A model generated the notes under the pieces. It did not search any database. It saw only the letters and a program-made list of their open reading frames with translations, and was not told the DNA's origin. Below are positions 10,998 to 20,601 of a stretch of DNA of 64,000 bases, piece after piece. This stretch comes from Chalciporus piperatus (taxonomy: Eukaryota; Basidiomycota; Agaricomycetes; Boletales; Boletaceae), in the NCBI GenBank assembly GCA_038093975.1, contig JBBPTG010000006.1:1-64000 (forward strand). The letters run 5' to 3'. Position 1 is the first letter of the stretch, and every line of letters begins with the position of its first letter. Made by a program: the position numbers and the translations under genes.

Positions 10998-12884
10998 CTA
11001 CTTGTCGAGGGCAGCGACCATCGCCCTCAGATCAGCCAGCTTACCCATGGCCTGGTCAAGCTGCTCCTCGGCCTTGCGCACCAGCCCCCGGGACGACTGC
11101 ACGGCGGCTTCCACTTCCGCGATCGCCGTTTGCATCCCCTCAACCGTCCCCACCTTCGCCTTGCCTTTCGTCTTCAGCTTTGGCGTGACGAGTTCGACGT
11201 CCGAGTCCGGAATGGACTCGGGAGTCTGGGGTCGACGTACCCGGGACGTCGATGCCCTGACCGCGCGAACTGCAAAGCAACGAAACAACGTATTAGTACG
11301 GAAGATACGGCAACGACGGGGACTTACTGTGGGCCTTCGGTTCCGCTTTCGCAGGGACCGCTTTCTTGGGCTTCTCAGCCGCCTTTGCCGTCGCCTTCTT
11401 TCCTCCTCGTCCACCTGCCTTGTTGCAGGCAATCTTCAGCTTCGCACACTTGAGGCAGGTGCGGTCGGGCATGCCACGGCACGGGACCTTGGCGGTTGCG
11501 CACTTGACGCACGGCGGGTGGTGCTCGACGGTACCAGGTTCCTCATCCTCTTCTTCGTCCTCGTCCAGGGAGACCCGTGATCGCTGCGCCGTGCATAGTG
11601 TTTAAAAGTCCAGTTACATAACTGGAAAAAAACCGAAACTTAACTTAACTGGAGCGAAATATAACTGAAACCGGGTGAAAAATTGTAACTGGTTACGTCC
11701 AGTTTCAGTTACAGTTTTGTCACTTCCAAAATTTTACAAAACTGTACACAAACTGGTTATAACTGGTTATAAATAATAACCTATATATAGTCATCTACCA
11801 CTATTTTTCCTGATTTTTTACAAATTTTTCCGACCTTATTTGACTTTCTTTCTGAATATTGAAGTAAATTGATGAAATGACTGATTGAGACACACTCAAC
11901 TCAAATACACATGTTAATTTGCACTGCTGAGATTACATATTTGCTTGTATTTTACTTAACTTGACCTCCCTTCCAATGCTATATCCACCAAAACATATGA
12001 TAATCATGGTAATATAATAAAATGAGCATATCTTCACAAGGACTGAACCAAATCACATGATCCAGGGGTCATTTTAAAGCTACGAATCAGGGCTTTCTAA
12101 TGTTGTCCAGTTATTACAAAAAACCGGTCACAAACCGGTCACAAACTGGACCATAACTGATATGACAGTTATGTAGAGTTTCAGTTCAGTTAAACTGATT
12201 TTGCCGAAATTGATAACCAGTTACAGTTACAGTTTTGTCAAAAGAGGTATAAAAACTTAACTTAACTGGACTTTTAAACACTAGCCGTGCAATGGTCAAT
12301 CGGTGCAATAGTTCCTTATCAATCCGCGACTCACCTTACGCGTTGGTCGAGCGAGGACCACGGACACTTTCCCGGAACTACCGACGGAAGCGTGGATGGA
12401 GGGAGTGGACCGAGGGGTGGCACTGGTGGGAGGCTTTTCAGCGCTCCCAGTCTCGTCGCCCATCGTGGTGTCCGGTTCCGCGTCGTCGTCTTGGGTCTTC
12501 GCCGCCTCGATCCTATCCGCCTCTTCCCCGGACCACTTGACGTGGGCAGCCTCTGCCTCTTCGAGGGCTTGGAGAGACCGTGTGGGAATAACCGTGGGCA
12601 CGCCTAACGCAGCAGCCGCAGCCTTCGTCGGCTCCATGGCTCTCTGAAGTACTTCCGTTGTAAGCGCGGACACGGAAGAGACCAACGCAACTCACCATGG
12701 CGGCATTCCATCTCGTCACCCAGAGCCGCTGGTCCTCTGCCAAGTCTTCTTTGTCGTCTGGCGCGCACATGGCGAGGTCGAGCAACAGTTCCGTGGCGTC
12801 CTTGAAGGCCTTAGCGGCCGCGGCCCTTTCGTCGACGGGTTCAGCGGCGACGGAACCGAAGAGAGCTGTGAGACGGGAGGACAT
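10998..12884 (-). CDS. Zn2Cys6-like cysteine-cluster protein antisense to retroelement
   Basis: Four exons join with correct phases: 12884-12696, 12643-12335, 11583-11328 and 11269-10998, giving 341 residues. The third intron (11270-11327) has a textbook TACTAAT-type branch site. Residues 191-219 carry six cysteines spaced C-x2-C-x6-C-x7-C-x2-C-x6-C, the exact pattern of the fungal binuclear zinc cluster (CVKCATAKVPC, then CLKCAKLKIAC). A basic Lys/Ala stretch follows. The C-terminus (residues about 290-341) is a predicted coiled coil, as in dimerising Zn2Cys6 factors. The first exon is helical (TALFGSVAAEPVDERAAAAK). The second intron was about 55 bp but has grown to 751 bp through a transposon insertion. 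It lies convergent to pol. I recall similar proteins as repeated basidiomycete hypotheticals, so it may belong to the retroelement. A regulatory or Gag-like nucleic-acid-binding role is inference. Confidence 0.8.
11596..12283. mobile_element. hAT-like non-autonomous element (688 bp) with 8-bp TSD
   Basis: The element starts TAGTGTTTAAAAGTCCAGTT and its right end is the inverse complement of the same sequence over about 21 bp. It is flanked on both sides by the 8-bp direct repeat GCCGTGCA (11588-11595 and 12284-12291). An 8-bp duplication and a terminus containing AGTGTTTAAA are typical of hAT transposons. The interior is AT-rich, has no open frame of note, and carries many subterminal copies of AACTGG/CCAGTT, as expected of transposase-binding sites. 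It sits within an intron of the antisense cysteine-cluster gene, only 3 bases of duplicated flank plus a few bases from the 3' splice site. Confidence 0.92.
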
Positions 12885-12992
12885 AGTGTTGGGGATGGTT
12901 GTGTGAGGAGAAGGAGTGGGAAGGAAGAAAGGAAGCGGCTGATGCGGAGTTGTCACCCCCACGGACATGAGGCGCTTACCTAATCCGCTCAT

Positions 12993-13800
12993 GTGACTGA
13001 CTGGGGACAGTCAGCATCAAAGTCACCCTGGGATGTAGGGAACGCATATTCCCTACGCTTGCAGCCGGCGTTCTACCCCCATTTCCCATTCTCAACACTC
13101 CTCGACGTCTTTCCTTCGTTTCCATATATGCTCCAACCTCTTCCGCCGCACATACGGCTTTCCGTCCCCATCACTTCCCGTTCCCGTCGTTCCGTGGTAA
13201 ACGGAAACCACGGATAGTTTGTTTTGTTCACAGGTATCGTCCTCCGTGTCCCCGGAAACCGTTGTCCAGGTATGATATGATTCGCTGGTAAGCTTCCCTT
13301 CCATTCCATGTTCTCTAACCTTGCTATGCGTCTTTACTGTTGCACTTTCCTTACTTTTACTCATCCTTTTCGTCTTGTCATCTATCCTGTCTATACTTAG
13401 TCCAGTACTGTCACTTAGCGTTCTGTCGCTATCAGAGTCTCGGGTATGCCCGGACTATAAAAGACTGTACTTTGCTTATTTTGAATCGACCTTTCTTTTC
13501 TCCACGCAACAACCTCTCTCTCTAAAACTCCGGAACCTTCGTCCACACTTTCCGTCCGTTCTTACCTTCGTTCCACTAGTCCTAACCGCAGGGAAGTGGT
13601 CCGGAACAACCGTCTGTTCGTACGGAACATCATTTTCCGGTTCTTCAACGGTTTGGTACGCCGGAAACGAGTCCTTTTGCTTGTCTTCATTCCCTGGAAT
13701 CCCTTTAGGGTCGAACTTATCGTACCCTTCTTTATCTTTTGCTACTAACCTTCTCGGGATTTCTATTCCTACAGAGGGTTTAGCTTACTTACACCGCCAT
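12993..13800 (+). promoter_or_regulatory. LTR-like tract with TATA box
   Basis: No gene is visible. A TATAAAAG box at 13456-13463 is followed by a CT-rich leader, and the tract begins with the short inverted repeat GACTGACTGGGGACAGTC. The position, downstream of pol and in pol orientation, fits a 3' LTR or LTR plus leader. No second copy exists in the window to prove it, and the exact ends are not determined. Confidence 0.35.
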
Positions 13801-14040
13801 CATCAGTCACGAACACAGTAGCGACCGCGCGACTTACGACTTCATTCGTCCCACCGAATCGGAGCACCTACAGTTCGCTCGCGGGTGCTTTGGGACCTAG
13901 TCCTAGCCCACCATCATCAATCACGAACACAGTAGCGACCGCGCAACTTACGACTTCGTTCATCACCATCCACCCTCGCGTTTCTCACCAGAACATCTCT
14001 CACTACAGTTCGCTCATGGGAGCACTCGGGCAGAACTGAA
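13801..14040. repeat. 114-bp imperfect tandem repeat
   Basis: The word CATCAGTCACGAACACAGTA at 13801 returns as CATCAATCACGAACACAGTA at 13915, 114 bp later. The following GCGACCGCGC and ACTTACGACTTC words are shared, and later sequence (CTACAGTTCGCTC, CTCGGG) is partly shared. The second unit ends in a purine-rich run near 14040. The function is unknown; it may be the leader region of the LTR element. Confidence 0.7.
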
Positions 14041-14639
14041 GGGGAGGGACGAGGCAGGAGCTATAGTATTGACTTAGTATCTAGATACATTGCATGGGTT
14101 CAGAAAATACCATATAGATTCCTTCGTCAACTCGCGGGAAGCTATGCCACGAATATTGAAGACAGAGGCCCGACAGCGAGCAAGGACCGGCAGCGAGCGA
14201 CGAAGGTAGACGACCGGCAGCGAGTGATGGACACAAGGACCGCGGGGAGTGATGACTGAGGAAATCGAACACCCGGTGACAGAGAACGAAGAGGGGAAAC
14301 GAGCAGAGGAAAGGGAAGAGATAACCCGATGCTGGAGGGCAGTACTCGTGGGGATCACGCGTGCAGTGAGCAGGCACGGTGATGGAGGGAGAGACGAACG
14401 GGGGGAGACGATGAAGGGAGGAATGTGGGGCAAGGGGTTATATGTGTTCGAGGGGACGCGTAATCCGGGAGAGTCCGACGCACCTCGTAAGCAGTTTCTG
14501 GGGGCTTGGAGAGTGATGTGAGAGTGATGTCCTGAAGGTGTTCAGACTTTGTTAATGTGCATGGCGTAAGGTGTGCCGAGAGCTGCCAAGAGTAACAACG
14601 GTCACAACACTCTCACCAATCGGACTATGCTGCTCGACT
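14041..14639. other. purine-rich intergenic tract, no gene seen
   Basis: This roughly 600-bp stretch is rich in GGGAG and CGAGCGAC words, for example ACCGGCAGCGAG occurring twice near 14189 and 14210. No conserved protein or RNA gene was recognised. It lies between the LTR-like tract and the left inverted repeat of the DUF6589/RecQ element. Confidence 0.4.
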
Positions 14640-14795
14640 GATTAGTCGGACAGCCTCCGCTATAGTACCCACAGGTCGGAGTAGTCTCGAACCATCCGTT
14701 TCAGGAAGCGGTCGGGCTGACACCCGAATCTTCCGCTTCCTGAAACGTCTGGAGACTTTCGTGGGGTGACGAGTCCATCGTGTCACGCCTGTCAA
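14640..14795 (+). repeat. left terminal inverted repeat with internal hairpin
   Basis: The segment AGTCTCGAACCATCCGTT and the later TCTGGAGACTTTCG match the inverse complement of the right repeat, and CCATCG and GTCAC words further inside also match. Between them, 14697-14747 folds into a hairpin with a perfect 15-bp stem (CGTTTCAGGAAGCGG and its complement) and a second inner stem TCGGG/CCCGA. Confidence 0.8.
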
Positions 14796-14881
14796 TCAAC
14801 GTCGGGCCTTGTGTCGTATTTTTATCCCTAGTACACACTACGAATGTAATGCAAATCCTAATCCTAGCTAATCAACTTGTC

Positions 14882-15535
14882 ATGTACCAAGATTCCGAAG
14901 ACGAAGACGATCTTTATGGTCCATTCGCGAGCCAATACACTCCACAAGATCTTGCACACGACATTGATCTCGCTTCGGACTTTGATGAATCCCAGTCCGA
15001 CGACGAAAATCACGACTCCAACCCACCCATCCAACACACACATACCCGTCTACTCCGAGAGCGACTCGGACCCGACAAAGCTGCTAAAGTCGCAGACGTG
15101 CTCCACTACATGAATAAGCTCGGCCTCAACCTTCCTCTCTTCCTCGATCTGGTGAGCTGGGGGGACCCAGATTGTGTTCTCGATCCGAAAATTCGCTACG
15201 AACGTTCGGCACTCATGGTCAGTGAGGAGCTGCCCTCCATCCTTTCTCGCTGGCACCAGCCACCTCGGTTGACGAAGAGCACCCGCGCACGAGCGCACGG
15301 AGCGAAGACGGTGATCGAGCGCTTTGCTTTCACCTGCATCGGTGACGTCATTGATGATGAGCTCGATGCAATCAAGCATGTGCTGCAGTGTCCCGCCGAG
15401 GACCTGTCCATGGAGGAGCTGTGCAGTTTGTTCATTGAGGATTTGATCCTCAAGCTGAGCAGTCCAGGCTTCGGCGGGACTCCCAGATTATGGTCCTTAC
15501 TGCATCAGGAAAAAAGGTTTCCTCCTGTAGCACAA
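14882..15535 (+). pseudogene. DUF6589-type protein, N-terminal fragment
   Basis: The frame opens at ATG 14882 and runs to a stop near 15586. Its acidic start is followed by segments I recognise from the N-terminus of basidiomycete DUF6589 proteins: LGLNLPLFLDLVSWGDP, a KIRYERSALM-type stretch, ELPSILSRWHQPPR, then a FAFTCI helix and LCSLFIEDLIL. Full-length members run for hundreds more residues with the DUF6589 core. Here the similarity ends near 15512 and the frame runs on into sequence next to the convergent RecQ remnant. The biochemical role of DUF6589 is not known to me. Its association with mobile DNA is suggested by the inverted repeats. Confidence 0.7.
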
Positions 15536-15599
15536 CATAGTCTATATTACAATGGTAGCTATTGTAGTCTTCCCCCTAGTACATAACCTACATAGCTCA

Positions 15600-16483
15600 G
15601 GGATCAGTACTTTCTGTAGAGCAATGTAGTACCTCAGATGCCCATGTACCAAATTATAGATACTTATTGGCTCAAATTTCGGCTCGTGCAGCAAGCGGCG
15701 TATTTCGGCGAGTACACTCGGGGTCATTGTGGCTGATGTCACATACAAAGGTACATCCATCGGGACGAATGAACGAAGCTTACTCAGCTTTGCATAAGCA
15801 GGACGGAAGTCGCCACCCCACTGAACTATGCAGTGGGCTTCATCAATCACAACACCAAGCAAATGTTTTTGGTAGTCAGGCGAGCACAGAAGTCCGTTGA
15901 ATCGTGGGTTCGCAATGGCCATCTCAGGGGATGTAAAGATGATTCGGTATTGTCTCTCTTCGAGCTCCTTCTCATCTGTGTAAGTATGTTGAGCTACAGG
16001 CGAGCAGGACTGCTTACCTGATGTACCTGACTCGTGTAGGTGCCATGATTTACAGCTACTGCTGTAAGGCCCATATTATGGCACTGCCGGGCCTACACAA
16101 TTAATCACATTACAGCATGTGAAGGAAAAGGAATAGGTATGTACCTGGTCCTCCTCGAGTGAGTTCAGTGGCGAGATAACCACGAGTATTTTGTCGGGAC
16201 AGATCATTGAGGGCATAACAAAGGGTAGGCTCTTGCCAAACCCTGTCCCTGCAATGATGGTGCAGTCAAGTCCAAGATGGAACACCTCTGCAGCATCGAG
16301 CTGCCAGGAGTATGGTGGCTGATTACCACACCGCTCGAGGCATGCCGTGGTGAGAGCTTTGCGGGTGTCGTTGGTGGAGTAATCGGAGGCTTTGGTGGCG
16401 AGTTCACGGGCTCGTTGGAGGTTGGTAAAGGACTGTTGTTTTTGCTCTACATGAGAGGCATTTTGAGTAAAGACAGTGGTCAT
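15600..16483 (-). pseudogene. RecQ-like DEAH helicase, N-terminal fragment
   Basis: Starting at ATG 16483, exons join across introns of about 52 bp (near 16095-16146) and 43 bp (near 15974-16016). They contain the Q-motif-like YSWQLDAAEVFHLG, Walker A as AGTGFGKS, ISPLNSLEEDQ (motif Ia region), TSPEMAI, Walker B as VVIDEAHCIVQWG and motif III as YVTSATM. This is helicase lobe 1 of the RecQ-like family that is abundant in basidiomycete genomes. Lobe 2, the RQC and HRDC regions are absent: similarity fades after the IYNLVHGH segment near 15.64 kb, where the convergent DUF6589 fragment also ends. It is therefore a truncated copy, unlikely to be an active helicase. Confidence 0.78.
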
Positions 16484-16569
16484 CCTCGGACAGGGACTTC
16501 GTGATTTTAGGACAATGCACGAAAACAGAAAGAGATCATCCAAAAGCAGTATTTTTCAAGCCTAATACA

Positions 16570-16720
16570 GACAGGAGTGTGACATGTGTGACTCGATGGT
16601 ATAGTGCTCGACCGAAAGTCACCAGACGTTTTGGTCTTCGGAAGATCCCGAGGCCGTCCGAGGCGAAGACCAAAACGGATGGTTCGAGACTAAGGTCGGA
16701 GCAGGCTGCAGAGGGAAGGA
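16570..16720 (-). repeat. right terminal inverted repeat with internal hairpin
   Basis: Read on the minus strand it matches the left repeat (AGTCTCGAACCATCCGTT, TCTGGTGACTTTCG, ATCTTCCG). Its hairpin (16627-16677) has a perfect 14-bp stem, CGTTTTGGTCTTCG with its complement, whose sequence differs from the left stem although the flanks agree. Confidence 0.8.
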
Positions 16721-16987
16721 AAGGTCCAACAGAATCGTTAACAAATTGGTCCGTGGACACTGCTTACGGTGGTTGACAAGCTTCAAGTTATTGCGATGTG
16801 CATTGAGCAATCGACTTCCAAATAGTCTGCTGCCTGGTTGCGCTGGTTGGTTTTAGACTGGTGCGTTGATAGAAGTGGTCACCGGTCACCACTCTTAGAA
16901 GGTTCGTTTGTTTGTCAATGCCCTTAGAAACAAACAAGCAGCTTTGGAAAGCACCGATGCCAACACGATCGAGTTAACAAGCTCAAC

Positions 16988-17869
16988 ATGGACCCACAAC
17001 ATACTATCATATCGGATCACGATTCAGATCCAGAGGATATCCTGTCTGCATCTCTCCAGACCCTTTATGACTTCAGTCCGATCACCTTTTCCTCCGCCGG
17101 CTCCACCTTCACCTACACACCCAAGCCCTACCTAGATCTACATCAAGTGAAGCAGATCGAGGTCACCACCCCGGACACACACCCCTCTAACTGGTCATTG
17201 CATGCATCTTCTATCTGGGTCTCGTCCCTGTTCATTTCAGATCACGTCGAGGAGTTACGGATAGGGTTATTGGCCAGCAGTCAGAAGATCATACGCGTGC
17301 TAGAGCTCGGAGCTGGAGCAGGTCTTCCATCCATTGTTATCGGAAGCATATATCCAAACGCCTTCGTCACAGTCAGCGATTACCCAGACGACGATCTAAT
17401 ACGAACACTCTCCGACAATGTTCGTCGAAATGGGGTTTCGGACCGTTGTCGTGCTGTTCCCTATGCATGGGGGACGGATATATCCGCGTTGGTGAATCAT
17501 AGTGGGGGTGAGGGTGGTCATGGAAATGGAAATGGAAACGATGTGCTTTTCGATATCGTCGTTGCGGCCGACACGCTGTGGAATCCGGAGCTACATGTGC
17601 CTTTCCTCGATACGCTTTGCATGTGCATCAAACGCGACCCGGAGTCGCGTATTCATTTGGTGGCAGGGCTCCACACCGGAAGGTACACCATACAAGCTTT
17701 CTTCGATGGAACCCAACAACGGGGGTTGATTATTGAGAGTGCGATGGAAAGGGAAGTCGGTGGGACGCAAACTAGACCCTGGGATGTATCACGCGCAGAA
17801 GGTGAAGACGAACGAGAAAGGCGAAGATGGGTCGTATGGATAATCCTCAAATGGGGGAAATCGGTCTAG
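16988..17869 (+). CDS. EFM7: EFM7/NNT1-type protein methyltransferase
   Basis: This intronless 293-residue gene encodes a class I S-adenosylmethionine methyltransferase of the METTL21/family-16 group. Motif I is VLELGAGAGLPSIV near residue 102, motif post-I is VTVSDYPDDDLI, and the acidic motif IV region is FDIVVAADTLWN. The order and the SDYPD signature fit the yeast Nnt1/Efm7 branch, which methylates the N-terminus and a nearby lysine of elongation factor eEF1A in the cytosol. A Gly/Asn/His-rich insertion (GGEGGHGNGNGN) lies between the two halves. The ATG at 16988 is the first in frame. It starts about 270 bp outside the transposon's right repeat, so that element lies in or next to its promoter. 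Confidence 0.85.
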   Translation: MDPQHTIISDHDSDPEDILSASLQTLYDFSPITFSSAGSTFTYTPKPYLDLHQVKQIEVTTPDTHPSNWSLHASSIWVSSLFISDHVEELRIGLLASSQKIIRVLELGAGAGLPSIVIGSIYPNAFVTVSDYPDDDLIRTLSDNVRRNGVSDRCRAVPYAWGTDISALVNHSGGEGGHGNGNGNDVLFDIVVAADTLWNPELHVPFLDTLCMCIKRDPESRIHLVAGLHTGRYTIQAFFDGTQQRGLIIESAMEREVGGTQTRPWDVSRAEGEDERERRRWVVWIILKWGKSV

Positions 17870-18139
17870 GTGAGATCACCCTGATGTGCATTGCGCGGGC
17901 GAGTCTGAATTAACTCCAAACCGCTTGGATGTCCTGGTCGGCAGCATGCTCTTACCCCAAGCGCGGTAAAATGCGGGAATTGTTACAGAATATACTTTGC
18001 AGACAAGGTCCTAGGACGCGTAGCCTACGTACAATACAATTTGCGATATATTGGCTGTCATATTCCCTCTCGCACCTCCTTCCCGAATGTCAGGATGCTA
18101 ATATGACACTGTCCTTCACGATTTTCCTGCGCACTACCC

Positions 18140-19920
18140 TCAGCTCAAAGATAACAGAAATGGAACGAGTAGACGTACATCATAGACAACGAGGCCATCC
18201 TCGGTAGCGTCCATCCAACTCATGTTCATGGGATCGACAGTGCTTGTCCTAACATATCGGGAACCCCGGTGATCGAAAATGGTACTAATAGCTGGTAAGC
18301 CTTCTTGCCATCTCCACGGTGGCCTCGTACGCGAGATCGTCCCTAAGAAGGGCGCCGTGCGAGGATTCAAATCCAAGACGTGCACGCGACACGTGGTGCC
18401 GCCGACATCGGGAACGAGGCCCTTGAAGCTTTCAAGGAACGTGAGTCGTCTACCGCAAAGTCGAATGCTCTCTGCGCGGTCAGGTAGGTTAAGCACCATG
18501 CAGTGGTGCTGCCACTCTTCCCAGCGTGCGACCGTGAACCCATCTTCCAGTGGTTTCAGTTTCGATTGATCGAATATGACGACTATCTTGCGCGAACAAC
18601 CGGGCGGAATGGAGTGTGGCTTGAACTCTACGAAAATCGCAGTCAGGCGAAAGGAAGGATCGTGGTAGAATAACGTTTCCGGCGCCGGGGCAAGGTTCTT
18701 CTTCCAGGACTGGTTGGGACAAATTTCCATGTACGCAATTCCACTCCAGGTCAGCGGGAATTCGTACGATCTTGTAACTTGGTGATCGGAGTCGTGAGGG
18801 CGGTGGATTTCGGATATGTTGACCAAAGGAGGACGTCTCCCCTCAGGCTTATCGACCATGTAGAGGCCATCTGATTGCCTCTCCCATGTGGTGCTCTCAT
18901 CGGATTCTTCTTCCTCCGGTTGGAAGGCGGTCATGAGGCGAGTTCCGTGGATGAGGTCAAAAGAAAGTAGGTCGCAAGTGATCTTAACAATTGTAGTCAG
19001 TCAAAACTGGGTCGGTCTCGATGAGGATGGAACCTACGACGCGGACGGGTTCACCACCACGACGCCAGTTGAAGATAATTAGTTCTGTGGTTCCTTCTCC
19101 GGTTTCCAGTTCTAAACGAGCGGAAACAGCGACAAGGATACCGCAAATCTGTACTTGTTCGATGCCAACTCGTTGACCGGGTGGGAGATTACCCCACCAA
19201 TCGGTGCGGAACTCTAGTCTTGCCTGAGGGACTCGTGGGTGGTCCAGACAGACGAAAAGATTGCGGAGGTGTAGTATAACAAGTACAGGAGAAGCTCTGT
19301 GACAACAACCAATGAGAGTCAGAGGCAGGGAAGATGGAGGCAAACGACTCACGCATCGGGTGGACTGTAGAGCTGAGCCAAGACCATCAAGCCCTGAGTA
19401 GCGTCGATGGCGACCTTGTCGATCTCGAAAGGCACAGAATGCAGATAATAAGACAGTCTAGACTTCTGGGTCATCCTAAAGGAGCGTAGTTGATAAACGT
19501 GTAGGACCCATTCGAATCCGTTATTAAGGGGGCTCTGGCTGGCATGATAGATGTGGCCGCCGGAAACCCCGATGACTGTAGGTTGGGCGATACGAATCTT
19601 GTCTTCAGCGCCTGGCGTTAAAGTAGGCCATCCTCGCTTGTATGCGAGAAGGGAGAGGAGTCGTTGCCTCGGGGGACACCCGCCAGGGGGTCCGTCTTTC
19701 ATGCCACATATGGCGAGCTCATAACGATAACGGAGATTTGATGACTGGTGGATGATGTCATATATGGTCTTGGAAGCCTTGTAACAGGAAATGTTCAGTG
19801 TCAGCGCTTGGAGAGAGAAAGGATAGCGTGACATACATATGAGAGATTCATTAATGACGAGGGGTCTAGTTGTTCTAGGATAGTAAGTACGAGGTCGCGA
19901 GGAAGTGAGAAGAGAGACAT
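18140..19920 (-). CDS. F-box protein, with apparent one-base frameshift
   Basis: The ATG at 19920 opens a typical basidiomycete F-box at once: SLPRDLVLTILEQLDPSSLM, continuing after the first intron (acceptor near 19790) as a SKTIYDIIH segment. F-box proteins bind Skp1 in SCF ubiquitin ligases. The rest is a long divergent region of the kind seen in large fungal F-box families, with no named C-terminal domain. An intron at 19297-19352 is well supported. After ETDPVLTDYNC the frame ends in TAA at about 18987, while the adjoining frame continues without a gap as KITCDLLSFDLIHGTRLM to the stop at 18140. No workable splice site bridges this, so a one-base insertion or sequence error is the simplest reading. 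Confidence 0.68.
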
Positions 19921-20601
19921 GACCAGCACGCCAATTATGAGTGATGAGGTTCAGTCACCGATTGATGCACTCATTTATATGTCGGGGCTCTCGCAGGGCT
20001 GGTGACGCCCTTGAGCCCAAAAGACAAAGGCGTCGGGCCCGCCTCCCTTCGCCGTCGACAAGGACTAAGCGGCGAGCAGTTGTGAATATACATAAGAATG
20101 TCGAGAATATTCAAATGCAAGGCGCTAGTACGTAGCGCGGAGGCTTGTTCAGGCGAAGTGACCATGTCCTCGGCTCGATTACTGCGAGAGGGGATACAAC
20201 AGTGGCGGGACCGACGACAACAGGTTTTTGTGAGTCTCGCCATGTCAACGAGCTTCCTGTGAATCGATCCCTCGACTGTCATTTTGCCGGAATTCTTTTT
20301 ACTCACAGAAGTCACTAACAATAAGGTTGACCGTGTTAGGAACTAAGGAAGGCGCAGTACGCGATAATTGGCTGAACCAGGCTATACACCAGAACGGATG
20401 GCCGTACGAGATCAGTCTGACAGCGGGCGGCGGAATACGTACTTACGGTAGATAGACAACGTCTTAAGACGGGGGAACACTAGAGTACAAGTCCGACGGC
20501 CAATTGAAGTCCGAATGACAACGATGAGGATGCTTACTAATGGACAATTGTTGTGGTCATCCACACGACATACTCTGAATTAAACGCTCAAGCGTTCATC
20601 C
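19921..20601. other. divergent intergenic region with a possible short ORF
   Basis: It lies between the divergent F-box and CRIPT genes. A weak candidate coding unit starts at ATG 20164 in a good context, reads about 22 codons rich in Arg/Gln (REGIQQWRDRRQQVF), and ends at a GTGAGT donor with an acceptor near 20307. The continuation is not recognised. I do not call it a gene. Confidence 0.3.

Larger units (their letters stand above)
5452..14040 (+). mobile_element. 5'-truncated Ty3/gypsy LTR retrotransposon (proposed extent)
   Basis: The element has gag-protease (5452-6648) and pol (to 10356) in the order protease, reverse transcriptase, RNase H, integrase, which defines Ty3/gypsy. The capsid part of gag, its zinc knuckle and a 5' LTR are not seen upstream, so the 5' end is missing. 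The right boundary is uncertain. I extend it to about 14040 because the tract from about 12993 looks like LTR/leader sequence and base composition (CCGT-rich) is similar on both sides of the antisense gene. No pair of LTRs or target duplication was found, so the extent is an inference. Confidence 0.5.
14640..16720. mobile_element. TIR-bounded element with DUF6589 and RecQ-like gene remnants
   Basis: Related inverted repeats (about 14640-14795 and 16570-16720) enclose two convergent genes: a DUF6589-type N-terminal fragment on plus and a RecQ-helicase-like N-terminal fragment on minus. Each gene starts just inside one inverted repeat, and both lose their family similarity near 15.51-15.64 kb. 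This is the layout expected of an internally deleted copy of a two-gene transposon. A target-site duplication was not found, so the outer ends are approximate. That DUF6589 and a RecQ-like helicase form one transposon is inference from this arrangement. Confidence 0.6.

Noticed and set aside
11002..11580. 192-codon plus-strand frame over the cysteine-cluster gene
   Set aside because: It is the shadow of the GC-rich antisense exons, whose splice phases and cysteine motif are clear.
12993..14040. Proven 3' LTR of the gypsy element
   Set aside because: A TATA box and position fit, but there is no second copy or target duplication in the window, so it is kept only as a candidate.
15542..15922. 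Intact RecQ helicase gene
   Set aside because: Lobe 2 motifs are missing and the frame loses similarity near 15.64 kb, so it is a fragment.
20164..20460. Small spliced gene between the F-box gene and CRIPT
   Set aside because: The start context and one intron look plausible, but the product is not recognised and no further support exists.
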